Source of the DNA: Rhodospirillales bacterium | Lineage (GTDB): Bacteria; Pseudomonadota; Alphaproteobacteria; Acetobacterales; Acetobacteraceae | DNA: 6,709 bases | NCBI GenBank assembly: GCA_018971455.1 | Contig: JAGXAV010000113.1 | Location: 1-6,709 of the forward strand | Direction: 5' to 3' | Shown here: one piece after another, positions 1 to 5,112 of the stretch | Position numbering within the stretch: the stretch's first letter is position 1 | Layout: each line of letters opens with the position of its first letter | Notes under the pieces: model-generated | The model's input: the letters and a program-made list of their open reading frames with translations, nothing else | What the model was told of the DNA's origin: nothing | Database searches by the model: none | Made by a program: the position numbers and the translations under genes

Positions 1-1
1 C

Positions 2-295
2 GACCGGCCGGTGCATCTGCTGGTCGGCATGAAGCAGGCCAAGGATTCGGCGGAGTTCCTCCGGCCCCTGCTGCCGCATGCGGCCAGCCTGTGGGCGGTC
101 GCCGAGCCGGGGCAGCATCTGGCCCTGCCGGTGGAGGCGATCGTCGCCGCCTCGGGGGGCGTGGCGCGGCCGGGGCCGACGGTGGCCTCCGCCCTCGCGG
201 CGGTGGCGCGGATGGCGGGGCCGGCGCGGGTGCTGATCTGCGGCAGCCTCTATCTGGCCGGCGAGGTGCTCAAGGCCGATCAGCCGGTCGGCTGA
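2..295 (+). CDS. folC: FolC C-terminal fragment (folylpolyglutamate/dihydrofolate synthase), 5' truncated by window
   Basis: This is the last 97 codons of a gene that enters from the left edge in frame 2. FolC adds glutamate to folates, and in many bacteria also joins dihydropteroate and glutamate, using ATP in the cytoplasm. The fragment begins at a segment resembling the family's C-terminal domain (HLLVGMKQAKD, comparable to the usual V-x-G-M-x-x-x-KD stretch) and ends with ICGSLYLAGEVL, the characteristic final strand and helix of Mur-ligase-like FolC proteins. The ATP-binding P-loop domain lies outside the window, so the catalytic part cannot be checked. The stop is TGA at 293-295. A GTG at 11 is an internal codon, not a start. 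Another folate gene, folD, lies about 3 kb away on the other strand. The identification rests on the C-terminal motif only; a related Mur-ligase-fold protein is the less likely alternative. Confidence 0.82.
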   Translation, partial: DRPVHLLVGMKQAKDSAEFLRPLLPHAASLWAVAEPGQHLALPVEAIVAASGGVARPGPTVASALAAVARMAGPARVLICGSLYLAGEVLKADQPVG

Positions 296-340
296 GGGCG
301 CCGGCCGCCGGGCACCTGTTCGCCCGTGGGTGGAGCGGGC

Positions 341-898
341 ATGATGGCGCCCGGACGCGGAGCGATTTCACCACCCATGCAAGCACGAGCAGGAGGCGCG
401 GGGCCGGAGCAGGATTTCCTGCTGGAGGAATTCCTGCCCTACGAGCTGTCGATCGCCGCCAACCGGGCCTCGCGCCTGTTCGCCCGGCGCTACAGTGAGA
501 CCTTCGGCCTGTCGATCGCGCAATGGCGGGTGATGGCGGTGGTCGGCCGGTTCGGCACCATGGCGGCGGTGGCGGTGGTCGAGCGCTCGGAGATGGACAA
601 GGTCAAGGTCAGCCGGGCGGTGGCGAGCCTGGTGGCGGCGGGGCTGGTCGAGCAGTTGCCCGATCCGGCCGATGGGCGCGCGCGCCTGCTGCGGCTGACG
701 CGGCGCGGGCGGCAGACGCACCAGGCGATCGTGGCGCTGGCGCGCACGCTGGAGGGCCAGCTCGCCACGGCGCTCACCGCCGAGGAGTGGGACACGCTGC
801 GGCGCTGCCTGCGCAAGCTCTACGCCCATGTGCGCACGCTCGATGCCGCGGAGGTCGGGGCGGCGGCCGGACGGCCGGAGCCGCGCGTGCCGGAATGA
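341..898 (+). CDS. MarR-family winged helix-turn-helix transcriptional regulator
   Basis: This is a cytoplasmic DNA-binding protein of 185 residues from the ATG at 341. The N-terminal helices (about 30-60) are dimerisation type. They are followed by the winged HTH: MDKVKVSRAVASL is the recognition-helix region (about 85-97), and DPADGRARLLRLT (about 108-120) is the wing with the conserved D-x-R-x(4)-L-T pattern of MarR proteins. A long C-terminal helix closes the dimer domain. The start is uncertain. Tandem ATGs at 341 and 344 lie 5 and 8 bases after GGAG (332-335). GTG 326 and ATG 377 are also in frame, and starting at 377 would remove a low-complexity N-terminus and give a more usual length. 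The effector and target are not visible. Only 16 bases separate it from the CinA-like gene, suggesting co-transcription. No operator could be assigned in the 45-base gap upstream. Confidence 0.88.
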   Translation: MMAPGRGAISPPMQARAGGAGPEQDFLLEEFLPYELSIAANRASRLFARRYSETFGLSIAQWRVMAVVGRFGTMAAVAVVERSEMDKVKVSRAVASLVAAGLVEQLPDPADGRARLLRLTRRGRQTHQAIVALARTLEGQLATALTAEEWDTLRRCLRKLYAHVRTLDAAEVGAAAGRPEPRVPE

Positions 899-914
899 GG
901 CGGGGGAGGATCGC

Positions 915-1400
915 ATGAGCGAAAGACTGGACGAGCTGGCGGCGCGGGTGGGGGAGCAGCTGAAGCGCCGCGGCGAGAGCATCGCCATCGCCGAATCCTC
1001 GGCCGGCGGGCTGATCAGCGCGGCCCTGCTCGCGGTGCCCGGCGCCTCGGCGTATTTCCTCGGGGGTGCCGTGGTCTATACCCGCCTCGCCCGGCGCGTT
1101 CTGCTCGACCTGCCTGACGATGCGGTGCGCGACATCCGCCCGTCGAGCGAGGCCTATGCGGGCCTGATGGCCGCCCGGGTGCGCGAGCGTTTCGGCGCGG
1201 TCTGGGGCCTGGCCGAGACCGGCGCGACGGGGCCGACCGGCAACCGCTACGGCGACGCGCCAGGACATGCCTGCCTCGCCATCGCGGGGCCGGAGACGAC
1301 GGCCATCACGCTCGAGACCGGCCATGGCGACCGTGCGGCGAACATGACGGCGTTCGCGCGGGCGGCGCTGGCGCTGCTGGGGCGCGCCCTGGAGGTCTGA
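915..1400 (+). CDS. CinA-family protein, stand-alone PncC-like C-terminal domain (divergent)
   Basis: This 161-residue protein matches the stand-alone CinA C-terminal domain, whose best-known member PncC deamidates nicotinamide mononucleotide in the pyridine nucleotide cycle. The family signature is clear: IAIAESSAGGLISAALLAVP (residues 23-42) and GGAVVYT (50-56), followed by a glycine-rich TGATGPTG (102-109). Against E. coli PncC as I remember it, the AESCTGG box is AESSAGG here. The Y-S-N-E-A-K segment is YTRLAR, so Arg60 stands where the conserved Lys is expected. The usual SGIAGPxGG box is ETGATGPTGNRYGD. It is therefore probably a separate subfamily, and NMN amidase activity should not be assumed. 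The N-terminal molybdopterin-binding-like domain of full CinA is absent. The ATG at 915 is chosen because GGAGG (905-909) precedes it by 5 bases; the in-frame ATG at 828 lies inside the upstream gene. Confidence 0.85.
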   Translation: MSERLDELAARVGEQLKRRGESIAIAESSAGGLISAALLAVPGASAYFLGGAVVYTRLARRVLLDLPDDAVRDIRPSSEAYAGLMAARVRERFGAVWGLAETGATGPTGNRYGDAPGHACLAIAGPETTAITLETGHGDRAANMTAFARAALALLGRALEV

Positions 1401-1430
1401 GCGGGCGCGGTTCGCGGGACGATGGTCGGC

Positions 1431-1458
1431 TGGACAATGGCAGGCAGGCGGCTACGGT
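1431..1458 (+). promoter_or_regulatory. candidate sigma-70-type promoter for the SapC/ureohydrolase pair
   Basis: TGGACA (1431-1436) resembles TTGACA at 5 of 6 positions. It is separated by 16 bases from TACGGT (1453-1458), which keeps only the first, second and last bases of TATAAT. The gap between the CinA-like gene and the SapC-like gene is 94 bases, longer than the other same-strand gaps on this side, so a promoter is plausible. The -10 match is weak. Confidence 0.3.
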
Positions 1459-1494
1459 GGCGGGCGCCCAACACCGCCAAGGGGAAACGCCGCG

Positions 1495-2244
1495 ATGTCC
1501 GAAACCGCTGTTCCAGGCCCCGCGCTGCCGCTGTTCTTCAAGCGCGTCGTCGGCGTCAACCCGGCCGTGCATGGCGCGCTCCGGCTTGATCGCAGCGCCG
1601 GATACGGGTTCAGCGCCGGCGCCCAGTCCGTGCCGCTGGGCCTGGGCGAGTTCGAGGTGGCCGCGCAGCATTTCCCCATCCTGTTCACCGCCGGGCCGAC
1701 CCCGGTGCCGGTGGCGCTGCTCGGCCTCACCGAGGGGGTGAACCTGTTCGTGGAGGCGGATGGGACGTGGCGGCCGGAGGCGTATGTGCCGGCCTATGTG
1801 CGCGCCTTTCCGTTCATTTTCGTCGAGGACGCGGCGGCCAAGACCGTGTTCGTCGGCATGGAGCCGGATGCCGCCTGCCTGCGCGGCCCCGGCGGGGTGC
1901 GGCTTTTCGAGGACGGCAAGCCGACGCCGGCGCTCAACGAGGCGATCGCCTTCTGCTCGGCCTTCCGCGACAACAGGGCCGCGGCCGCGGCCTTCGCCCG
2001 TGCGCTGGACGCGGCGGGGCTGCTCGAGGAGGAGGAGGCGACGGTGAACTTCACCGCCGGCGGGGCGGCGCGCATCCGCGGCTTCAAGCTCCTCAAGGCC
2101 GACCGGCTCGACCAGGTGCCCGACGAGACCTTCCTCGACTGGCGCCGGCGCGGCTGGATCGCGGCGATCTATGCCCATCTGCATTCCACCTCGCGCTGGG
2201 CCCGCCTGATCGAACTCGGCGCGCCGCGGAGTGCCGCCGCGTGA
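1495..2244 (+). CDS. SapC-family protein
   Basis: This protein has 249 residues, a typical length for the SapC family (Pfam SapC), named after a gene in the Campylobacter fetus surface-array locus and without an established biochemical activity. Visible family features are QHFPILF (58-64), a central block GTWRPEAYVPAYVRAFPFIF (90-109) with the usual W-x-P-x-Y-x(3)-Y-x-R-x-F-P pattern, and a later LFEDGKPTPAL segment. No signal peptide or membrane span is evident. The ATG at 1495 has AAGGGGAA (1479-1486) 8 bases upstream. Its TGA overlaps the GTG of the downstream ureohydrolase (GTGA at 2241-2244), so the two are probably translationally coupled. Whether it has anything to do with S-layers or secretion here is unknown; no secretion genes are nearby. 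Family assignment is confident, function is not. Confidence 0.85.
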   Translation: MSETAVPGPALPLFFKRVVGVNPAVHGALRLDRSAGYGFSAGAQSVPLGLGEFEVAAQHFPILFTAGPTPVPVALLGLTEGVNLFVEADGTWRPEAYVPAYVRAFPFIFVEDAAAKTVFVGMEPDAACLRGPGGVRLFEDGKPTPALNEAIAFCSAFRDNRAAAAAFARALDAAGLLEEEEATVNFTAGGAARIRGFKLLKADRLDQVPDETFLDWRRRGWIAAIYAHLHSTSRWARLIELGAPRSAAA

Positions 2245-3281
2245 CCAGCGCCGAGAAGCTGGCCGCCCTGCGCGCGCGCTTCGCCAATGGCCGGGCGGAC
2301 GACGTGCAGGAGCCCGATTTCCGCCGCGCGCTGGCTCTGGCTTTCAAGCCCGACGGACGGCGCAAGCTGCCCTATAGCGGCGTGCCGACGCTGCTCGACG
2401 CGCCCTATCGGCCGGATGCGCAGGAGCTTGCGGATTTCGGCGGATTGCAGGTGGCGCTGGTCGGGGTGCCGATGGATCTCGGCGTCACCAACCGGTCGGG
2501 CGCCCGGCTCGGCCCGCGCGCGGTGCGCAATGTCGAGCGCATCGGCCCGTACAACCACGCGCTGCGCATCGCCCCGTTCGCCGAGCTGCGGGCGGCCGAT
2601 ATCGGCGACGTGCCGCTGCGCAGCCGCTACAGCCTAGCCGACTGCACCGCCGATATCGCGGCCTTCTACACGCGCCTGCACGGCGCCGGCGTGGTGCCGC
2701 TCAGCATCGGCGGCGACCACTCCATCAGCTACCCGATCCTGCAGGCGCTCGGCCGCGACCGCCCGGTCGGCATGATCCATATCGACGCGCATTGCGATAC
2801 CAGCGGCGAGCTGGAGGGCAGCCGCTTCCACCATGGCGGACCGTTCCGCCAGGCCGTGCTCGACGGCGTGCTCGATCCCGAGCGCACCATCCAGATCGGC
2901 ATCCGCGGCTCGGCGGAGATGCTCTACGAATTCTCCTATGTCTCCGGCATGACGGTGATCCATGCCGAGGAGGTCGATGCCATGGGCATCGCGGCGGTGA
3001 TCGCCCGCGCCCGCGACGTGGTGGGCGGGCAGCCCTATTACCTGTCCTTCGACGTCGATGGCATCGATCCCGCCTTCACGCCGGGCACCGGCACGCCGGA
3101 GGTCGGCGGGCTGACGCCGCGCGAGGCGCAGCGCCTGCTGCGCGGGCTGGTCGGGCTCAATCTCATCGGCGCGGACGTGGTGGAGGTGGCGCCGCAATAC
3201 GACGCCACCACCAACACCGCGCAGGTCGCCGCCCAGATGGCGTTCGAGATCGCGTCGCTGATGGCGCTGCAACGCCGCTGA
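2241..3281 (+). CDS. speB: agmatinase-family ureohydrolase (arginase superfamily)
   Basis: This 346-residue binuclear metal hydrolase belongs to the arginase/agmatinase superfamily, which releases urea from guanidino compounds. All metal-ligand motifs are present: GGDHS (His160), DAHCD (Asp182, His184, Asp186) and FDVDGIDP (Asp271, Asp273), followed by PGTGTPEVGG (281-290). The N-terminal half carries the SpeB-like V-P-x-D-x-G-V-T-N-R-x-G-A-R-x-G-P block (76-92). The exact substrate is not set by these motifs: agmatine (giving putrescine) is the default, but guanidinobutyrate, guanidinopropionate or related hydrolases share them, and the roughly 70-residue N-terminal extension is typical of such homologues. 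The GTG at 2241 overlaps the SapC stop by 4 bases and has GGAG (2228-2231) 9 bases upstream. The frame is open further upstream, but only inside the SapC gene. No putrescine or arginine decarboxylase gene is in view. Confidence 0.9.
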   Translation: MTSAEKLAALRARFANGRADDVQEPDFRRALALAFKPDGRRKLPYSGVPTLLDAPYRPDAQELADFGGLQVALVGVPMDLGVTNRSGARLGPRAVRNVERIGPYNHALRIAPFAELRAADIGDVPLRSRYSLADCTADIAAFYTRLHGAGVVPLSIGGDHSISYPILQALGRDRPVGMIHIDAHCDTSGELEGSRFHHGGPFRQAVLDGVLDPERTIQIGIRGSAEMLYEFSYVSGMTVIHAEEVDAMGIAAVIARARDVVGGQPYYLSFDVDGIDPAFTPGTGTPEVGGLTPREAQRLLRGLVGLNLIGADVVEVAPQYDATTNTAQVAAQMAFEIASLMALQRR

Positions 3282-3306
3282 CCGGCGTCGAGCTGCCGGC
3301 CGAGAT

Positions 3307-3363
3307 GGCGCGCCGCGATGATCTTATGCGGCGCGCCGCGAGGAATATTATAGGGCGCGCCGC
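3307..3363. repeat. three GC-rich repeat units forming alternative hairpins in a convergent gap
   Basis: GGCGCGCCGC occurs at 3307-3316 and again at 3354-3363. Between them its exact reverse complement, GCGGCGCGCC, lies at 3328-3337. The middle unit can pair over 10 bp with either flanking unit (loops of 11 and 16 bases), so the two hairpins exclude each other. The third unit lies inside the last codons of folD. The gap separates the ends of the ureohydrolase gene and folD, so a bidirectional terminator or 3'-end stabiliser is likely. No proper T-run follows on either strand, although AATATTATA (3344-3352) is locally A/T-rich. Confidence 0.55.
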
Positions 3364-4193
3364 GCCAGGGCCGCGGTGAGCGTGTTCTCCAGCAGGCAGG
3401 CGATGGTCATCGGCCCGACGCCGCCGGGCACCGGGGTGAGCGCGCCGGCCACCGCCAGCGCCTCGTCATAGGCGACGTCGCCGACCAGCCGGCCATCGGC
3501 CGTGCGGTTGATGCCGACATCGATCACCACCGCGCCCGCGGCGATCCAGTCCCCCCGCACCATCTCCGCCCGTCCGACGGCGGCGACCAGGATTTCGGCG
3601 CGCCGGCACTCCTCGCGCAGGTCGCGGGTGCGGGAATGGGCCAGGGTGACGGTGGCGTCGGCATTGGTAAGCAGGGCCGCGAGCGGGCGGCCGACCAGCA
3701 CCGAGCGACCGAGCACGAGGGCGCGCTTGCCGGCGGGGGCGGCGTCGATGGCCGCGAGCAGCTTCATCACGCCGAGCGGAGTGCAGGCCGCAAGCGAGGG
3801 GTTGCCGGCGAGCAGCTTGCCGGCATTGAGCGGGTGCAGCCCGTCGACATCCTTGGCCGGGTCGATGGCGAGGATGGCGCGGCTTGCATCGAGATGGGCG
3901 GGCAGCGGCAGTTGCAGCAGGATGCCGTCGACGCCGTCATCGGCGTTGAGCGCGGCGATCAGCGCCAGCAATTCAGCCTCGCCGGTCGCCTGCGGCAGGC
4001 GGTGGGTGCGCGCGGCGATGCCGACGGAGTGGGCGGCGCGGTCCTTGTTGCGGACATAGACGGCACTTGCCGGGTCGTCGCCGACCAGCACCACGGCGAG
4101 GCCGGGGGTGAGGCCGAGGCCGGCGATGCGGCTGTGCAGGGCGGCGCGCAGGTCGGCCGCCACCGCCCGGCCGTCGATCAGGCGCGCCGTCAC
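3348..4193 (-). CDS. folD: FolD, bifunctional methylenetetrahydrofolate dehydrogenase/cyclohydrolase
   Basis: FolD oxidises 5,10-methylene-tetrahydrofolate with NADP+ and hydrolyses the methenyl product to 10-formyl-tetrahydrofolate, supplying purine and formyl-Met-tRNA synthesis in the cytoplasm. The 281-residue length is normal. The catalytic Y-x-x-x-K is at Tyr46-Lys50 (YVRNK), the Q-L-P-L-P substrate loop at 94-98, and KDVDGLHP at 114-121. The cofactor loop GRSVLVGRP (162-170) has Val where many homologues have Asn. The C-terminal signature [10 protein letters not shown] (254-263) is intact. The GTG start at 4193-4191 overlaps the stop of the DUF167 gene (GTGA), making it the last gene of the yggT-DUF167-folD operon. 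Its TAA stop (3350-3348) faces the ureohydrolase 3' end across 66 bases. Confidence 0.97.
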   Translation of the reverse strand: MTARLIDGRAVAADLRAALHSRIAGLGLTPGLAVVLVGDDPASAVYVRNKDRAAHSVGIAARTHRLPQATGEAELLALIAALNADDGVDGILLQLPLPAHLDASRAILAIDPAKDVDGLHPLNAGKLLAGNPSLAACTPLGVMKLLAAIDAAPAGKRALVLGRSVLVGRPLAALLTNADATVTLAHSRTRDLREECRRAEILVAAVGRAEMVRGDWIAAGAVVIDVGINRTADGRLVGDVAYDEALAVAGALTPVPGGVGPMTIACLLENTLTAALARRAL

Positions 4194-4495
4194 AGCGCGC
4201 CGAGCCGGGCGGCCAGCAGCGTCGGGTCGCCGGTGACATGCAGCATTTTCTGGCGCGAGGCGGCGCCGCTGTGCAGGGCGACCGCCGAGGCCGGCAGATC
4301 GAGCGCGCGGGCGAGTGCGGCGCAGGCGGCCCGTGTCGCCCGCCCGTCCTCGGGTGCCTCGGCGACGGCAATGCGCAGCCGGGATTCGGCGCCGGCGCCC
4401 TCGGCCTCCGTGCCCTGCACGCCGGGCCGGCGCGATTTCGGCTGCACCTTCACCGCCACCACCACGCCGTCCGCCACTTCGCGCCAGGCCGTCAT
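4190..4495 (-). CDS. DUF167/YggU family protein
   Basis: This small protein of 101 residues belongs to the conserved DUF167 (YggU, COG1872) family, whose molecular role is not established. Visible family features are a V-K-V-Q-P-K-S strand (15-21), the diagnostic [10 protein letters not shown] segment (47-56, equivalent to the common A-P-x-D-G-K-A-N), [12 protein letters not shown] (61-72), and G-A-A-S-R-x-K (77-83). The ATG at 4495-4493 shares one base with the yggT stop (TGATG), and the TGA overlaps the folD GTG by four bases. Translation is thus probably coupled on both sides, and no strong ribosome site of its own is seen. The neighbouring arrangement with yggT and folD is one I associate with alphaproteobacteria. 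An upstream extension of the frame runs inside yggT and is rejected. Confidence 0.9.
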   Translation of the reverse strand: MTAWREVADGVVVAVKVQPKSRRPGVQGTEAEGAGAESRLRIAVAEAPEDGRATRAACAALARALDLPASAVALHSGAASRQKMLHVTGDPTLLAARLGAL

Positions 4496-4812
4496 CAGAG
4501 GAACAGGCCCTGGATGTTGCCGAACAGGATGGCCGCGTAGATCCGGGTCAGCAGCATCTGGGCGATGTAGACGGCGAAGATCAGCACCAGCGGGCTGAGA
4601 TCGACGCCGCCGAAATTGGGCAGGAAATTGCGGATCGGCCGCAGCGCCGGCTCGGTGACGCGGTAGAGGAAATCGCCGATGGTCCAGACCATGCGGTTGC
4701 GCGTGTCGAGCACGCCGAAGGCGACCAGCATGCTGAACACCGCGGCCAGGATCACCGCCCACTTATAGAGGTTCAGGATCTCGCTCAGGATTTCGTAGAG
4801 GATGGTGATCAC
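4495..4812 (-). CDS. YggT-family integral membrane protein
   Basis: This inner-membrane protein of 105 residues belongs to the YggT family, whose members are linked in various bacteria to membrane, division or osmotic phenotypes without a defined activity. Two hydrophobic spans are visible, around residues 14-35 ([20 protein letters not shown]) and 71-93 ([15 protein letters not shown]). Between them is the family signature [20 protein letters not shown], beginning near residue 52. The GTG at 4812-4810 is preferred because homologues start near here and the in-frame ATG at 4929 would add an Arg-rich, low-complexity extension encoded by palindromic promoter-like DNA. The only possible Shine-Dalgarno is a G-run (4819-4824 on the minus strand) six bases upstream, which also forms one arm of a hairpin. 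It heads the operon with DUF167 and folD. Confidence 0.88.
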   Translation of the reverse strand: MITILYEILSEILNLYKWAVILAAVFSMLVAFGVLDTRNRMVWTIGDFLYRVTEPALRPIRNFLPNFGGVDLSPLVLIFAVYIAQMLLTRIYAAILFGNIQGLFL

Positions 4813-4818
4813 GCGTCG

Positions 4819-4899
4819 GCCCCCGTTGCGGGGGCGCAAGCTAGCCGCCCGCCCGGGCGGCCGCAACCGCAGGCCCGCGCGGGCCGCCGACCGGCCGGC
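4819..4899. repeat. cluster of four adjacent palindromes in the divergent yggT/tRNA-Ala region
   Basis: Four dyads lie nearly end to end. The first is GCCCCCG-TTG-CGGGGGC (4819-4835). The second is GCCGCCCG-CC-CGGGCGGC (4844-4861). The third is the unbroken 14-base palindrome GGCCCGCGCGGGCC (4872-4885). The fourth is GCCG-ACCGGC-CGGC (4886-4899), which contains CCGGCCGG. The first overlaps the yggT ribosome-site region and the second fills the spacer of the candidate yggT promoter. High GC makes short palindromes common by chance, so only the density and position are notable. I cannot say whether they bind protein, fold in RNA, or neither. Confidence 0.5.
4838..4866 (-). promoter_or_regulatory. 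candidate promoter for the yggT-DUF167-folD operon
   Basis: On the minus strand TTGCGG (4866-4861) is followed after 17 bases by TAGCTT (4843-4838), giving partial -35 and -10 matches (3 of 6 each). The position, 26 bases before the yggT GTG, is sensible, and the spacer is exactly filled by an 8-bp dyad. If correct, the transcript would begin near 4831, inside the next hairpin. The evidence is weak base matching plus location. Confidence 0.28.
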
Positions 4900-4901
4900 G
4901 C

Positions 4902-4930
4902 TTGACTTGCGCGGGGCCGTCTGCGACATC
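4902..4930 (+). promoter_or_regulatory. probable promoter of tRNA-Ala
   Basis: TTGACT (4902-4907, preceded by C as in the CTTGAC form common in alphaproteobacterial stable-RNA promoters) lies 17 bases before GACATC (4925-4930), a poor but plausible -10 in this GC-rich setting. Initiation about 7 bases on would start the transcript near 4937, just before the leader arm that pairs with the tRNA trailer. The -35 is the convincing part. Confidence 0.55.
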
Positions 4931-4938
4931 GGCCCGGC

Positions 4939-5030
4939 GCGGAACGGGGCTGTAGCTCAGTTGGGAGAGCGCCTCGTTCGCAATGAGGAGGTCAGGGGTT
5001 CGATTCCCCTCAGCTCCACCACCGTTCCGC
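4939..5030 (+). other. leader/trailer inverted repeat enclosing tRNA-Ala
   Basis: GCGGAACGG (4939-4947), which includes the first two tRNA bases, is the exact reverse complement of CCGTTCCGC (5022-5030), which begins right after the encoded CCA. With the acceptor stem formed, the seven leader bases GCGGAAC can still pair with GTTCCGC (5024-5030), giving a pre-tRNA with an extended stem beyond the RNase P cut site. The predicted transcription start would leave almost exactly this arm as the leader. Confidence 0.6.
4946..5021 (+). tRNA. tRNA-Ala, anticodon CGC
   Basis: This is a complete 76-base cloverleaf with the 3' CCA encoded. The acceptor stem GGGGCTG (4946-4952) pairs with CAGCTCC (5011-5017), with one G-U. 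The D stem is GCTC/GAGC (4955-4958/4967-4970). The anticodon stem CCTCG/TGAGG (4972-4976/4984-4988) holds the loop TTCGCAA with anticodon CGC at 4979-4981, reading the GCG alanine codon that is frequent in this window. The T arm AGGGG/CCCCT has the TTCGATT loop (4999-5005). The discriminator is A5018 and CCA is 5019-5021. Identity as alanine rests on the anticodon plus the start GGGGCTGTAGCTCAG typical of bacterial tRNA-Ala. The acceptor stem has G3-U70, the main identity element for alanyl-tRNA synthetase, visible as G4948 opposite T5015. No duplicated 3' end indicating an integrated element is seen. Confidence 0.97.
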
Positions 5031-5058
5031 CCCCCATGATCCTGCCAGGAGAGCGCCC

Positions 5059-5112
5059 ATGCGCGCCGCGCCGGGCCCCTGCGGGCCACGCACCATGACC
5101 GCCGCCCGATGA
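5059..5112 (+). CDS. possible 17-codon leader ORF translationally coupled to rsmB
   Basis: This short ORF encodes [17 protein letters not shown] and ends at TGA 5110-5112. Its ATG (5059) has a perfect AGGAG (5047-5051) with a 7-base spacer, one of the best ribosome sites in the window. The stop overlaps the rsmB start as ATGA (5109-5112). rsmB has no Shine-Dalgarno of its own, so ribosomes finishing this ORF probably reinitiate there. The peptide is Pro/Arg/Ala-rich with no recognisable domain, so a regulatory or ribosome-delivery role is more likely than a functional peptide. It is in a different frame from rsmB and is not an N-terminal extension. The alternative is that the AGGAG is chance. 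Confidence 0.45.
   Translation: MRAAPGPCGPRTMTAAR

Noticed and set aside
309..326. CGGGC / GCCCG 5-bp hairpin after folC
   Set aside because: It is short, all G/C and without a following T-run, and expected by chance in this composition; not enough for a terminator.
1767..2240. Upstream extension of the ureohydrolase frame
   Set aside because: The frame is open but lies wholly inside the SapC gene and translates to low-complexity sequence; homology begins after the GTG at 2241.
3347..3352. Perfect TATAAT on the minus strand at the folD stop codon
   Set aside because: No -35-like element lies 15-19 bases away and no gene lies downstream on that strand close by; it arises from the CTA-TAA end of folD and following bases.
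4813..4929. N-terminal extension of YggT to an ATG at 4929
   Set aside because: It would encode an Arg-rich low-complexity stretch across the palindrome cluster and lengthen the protein beyond the family norm; GTG 4812 fits better.
4946..5112. Possible integration site at the tRNA-Ala 3' end
   Set aside because: No integrase, no repeated tRNA 3' segment and no compositional shift; ordinary core genes follow.
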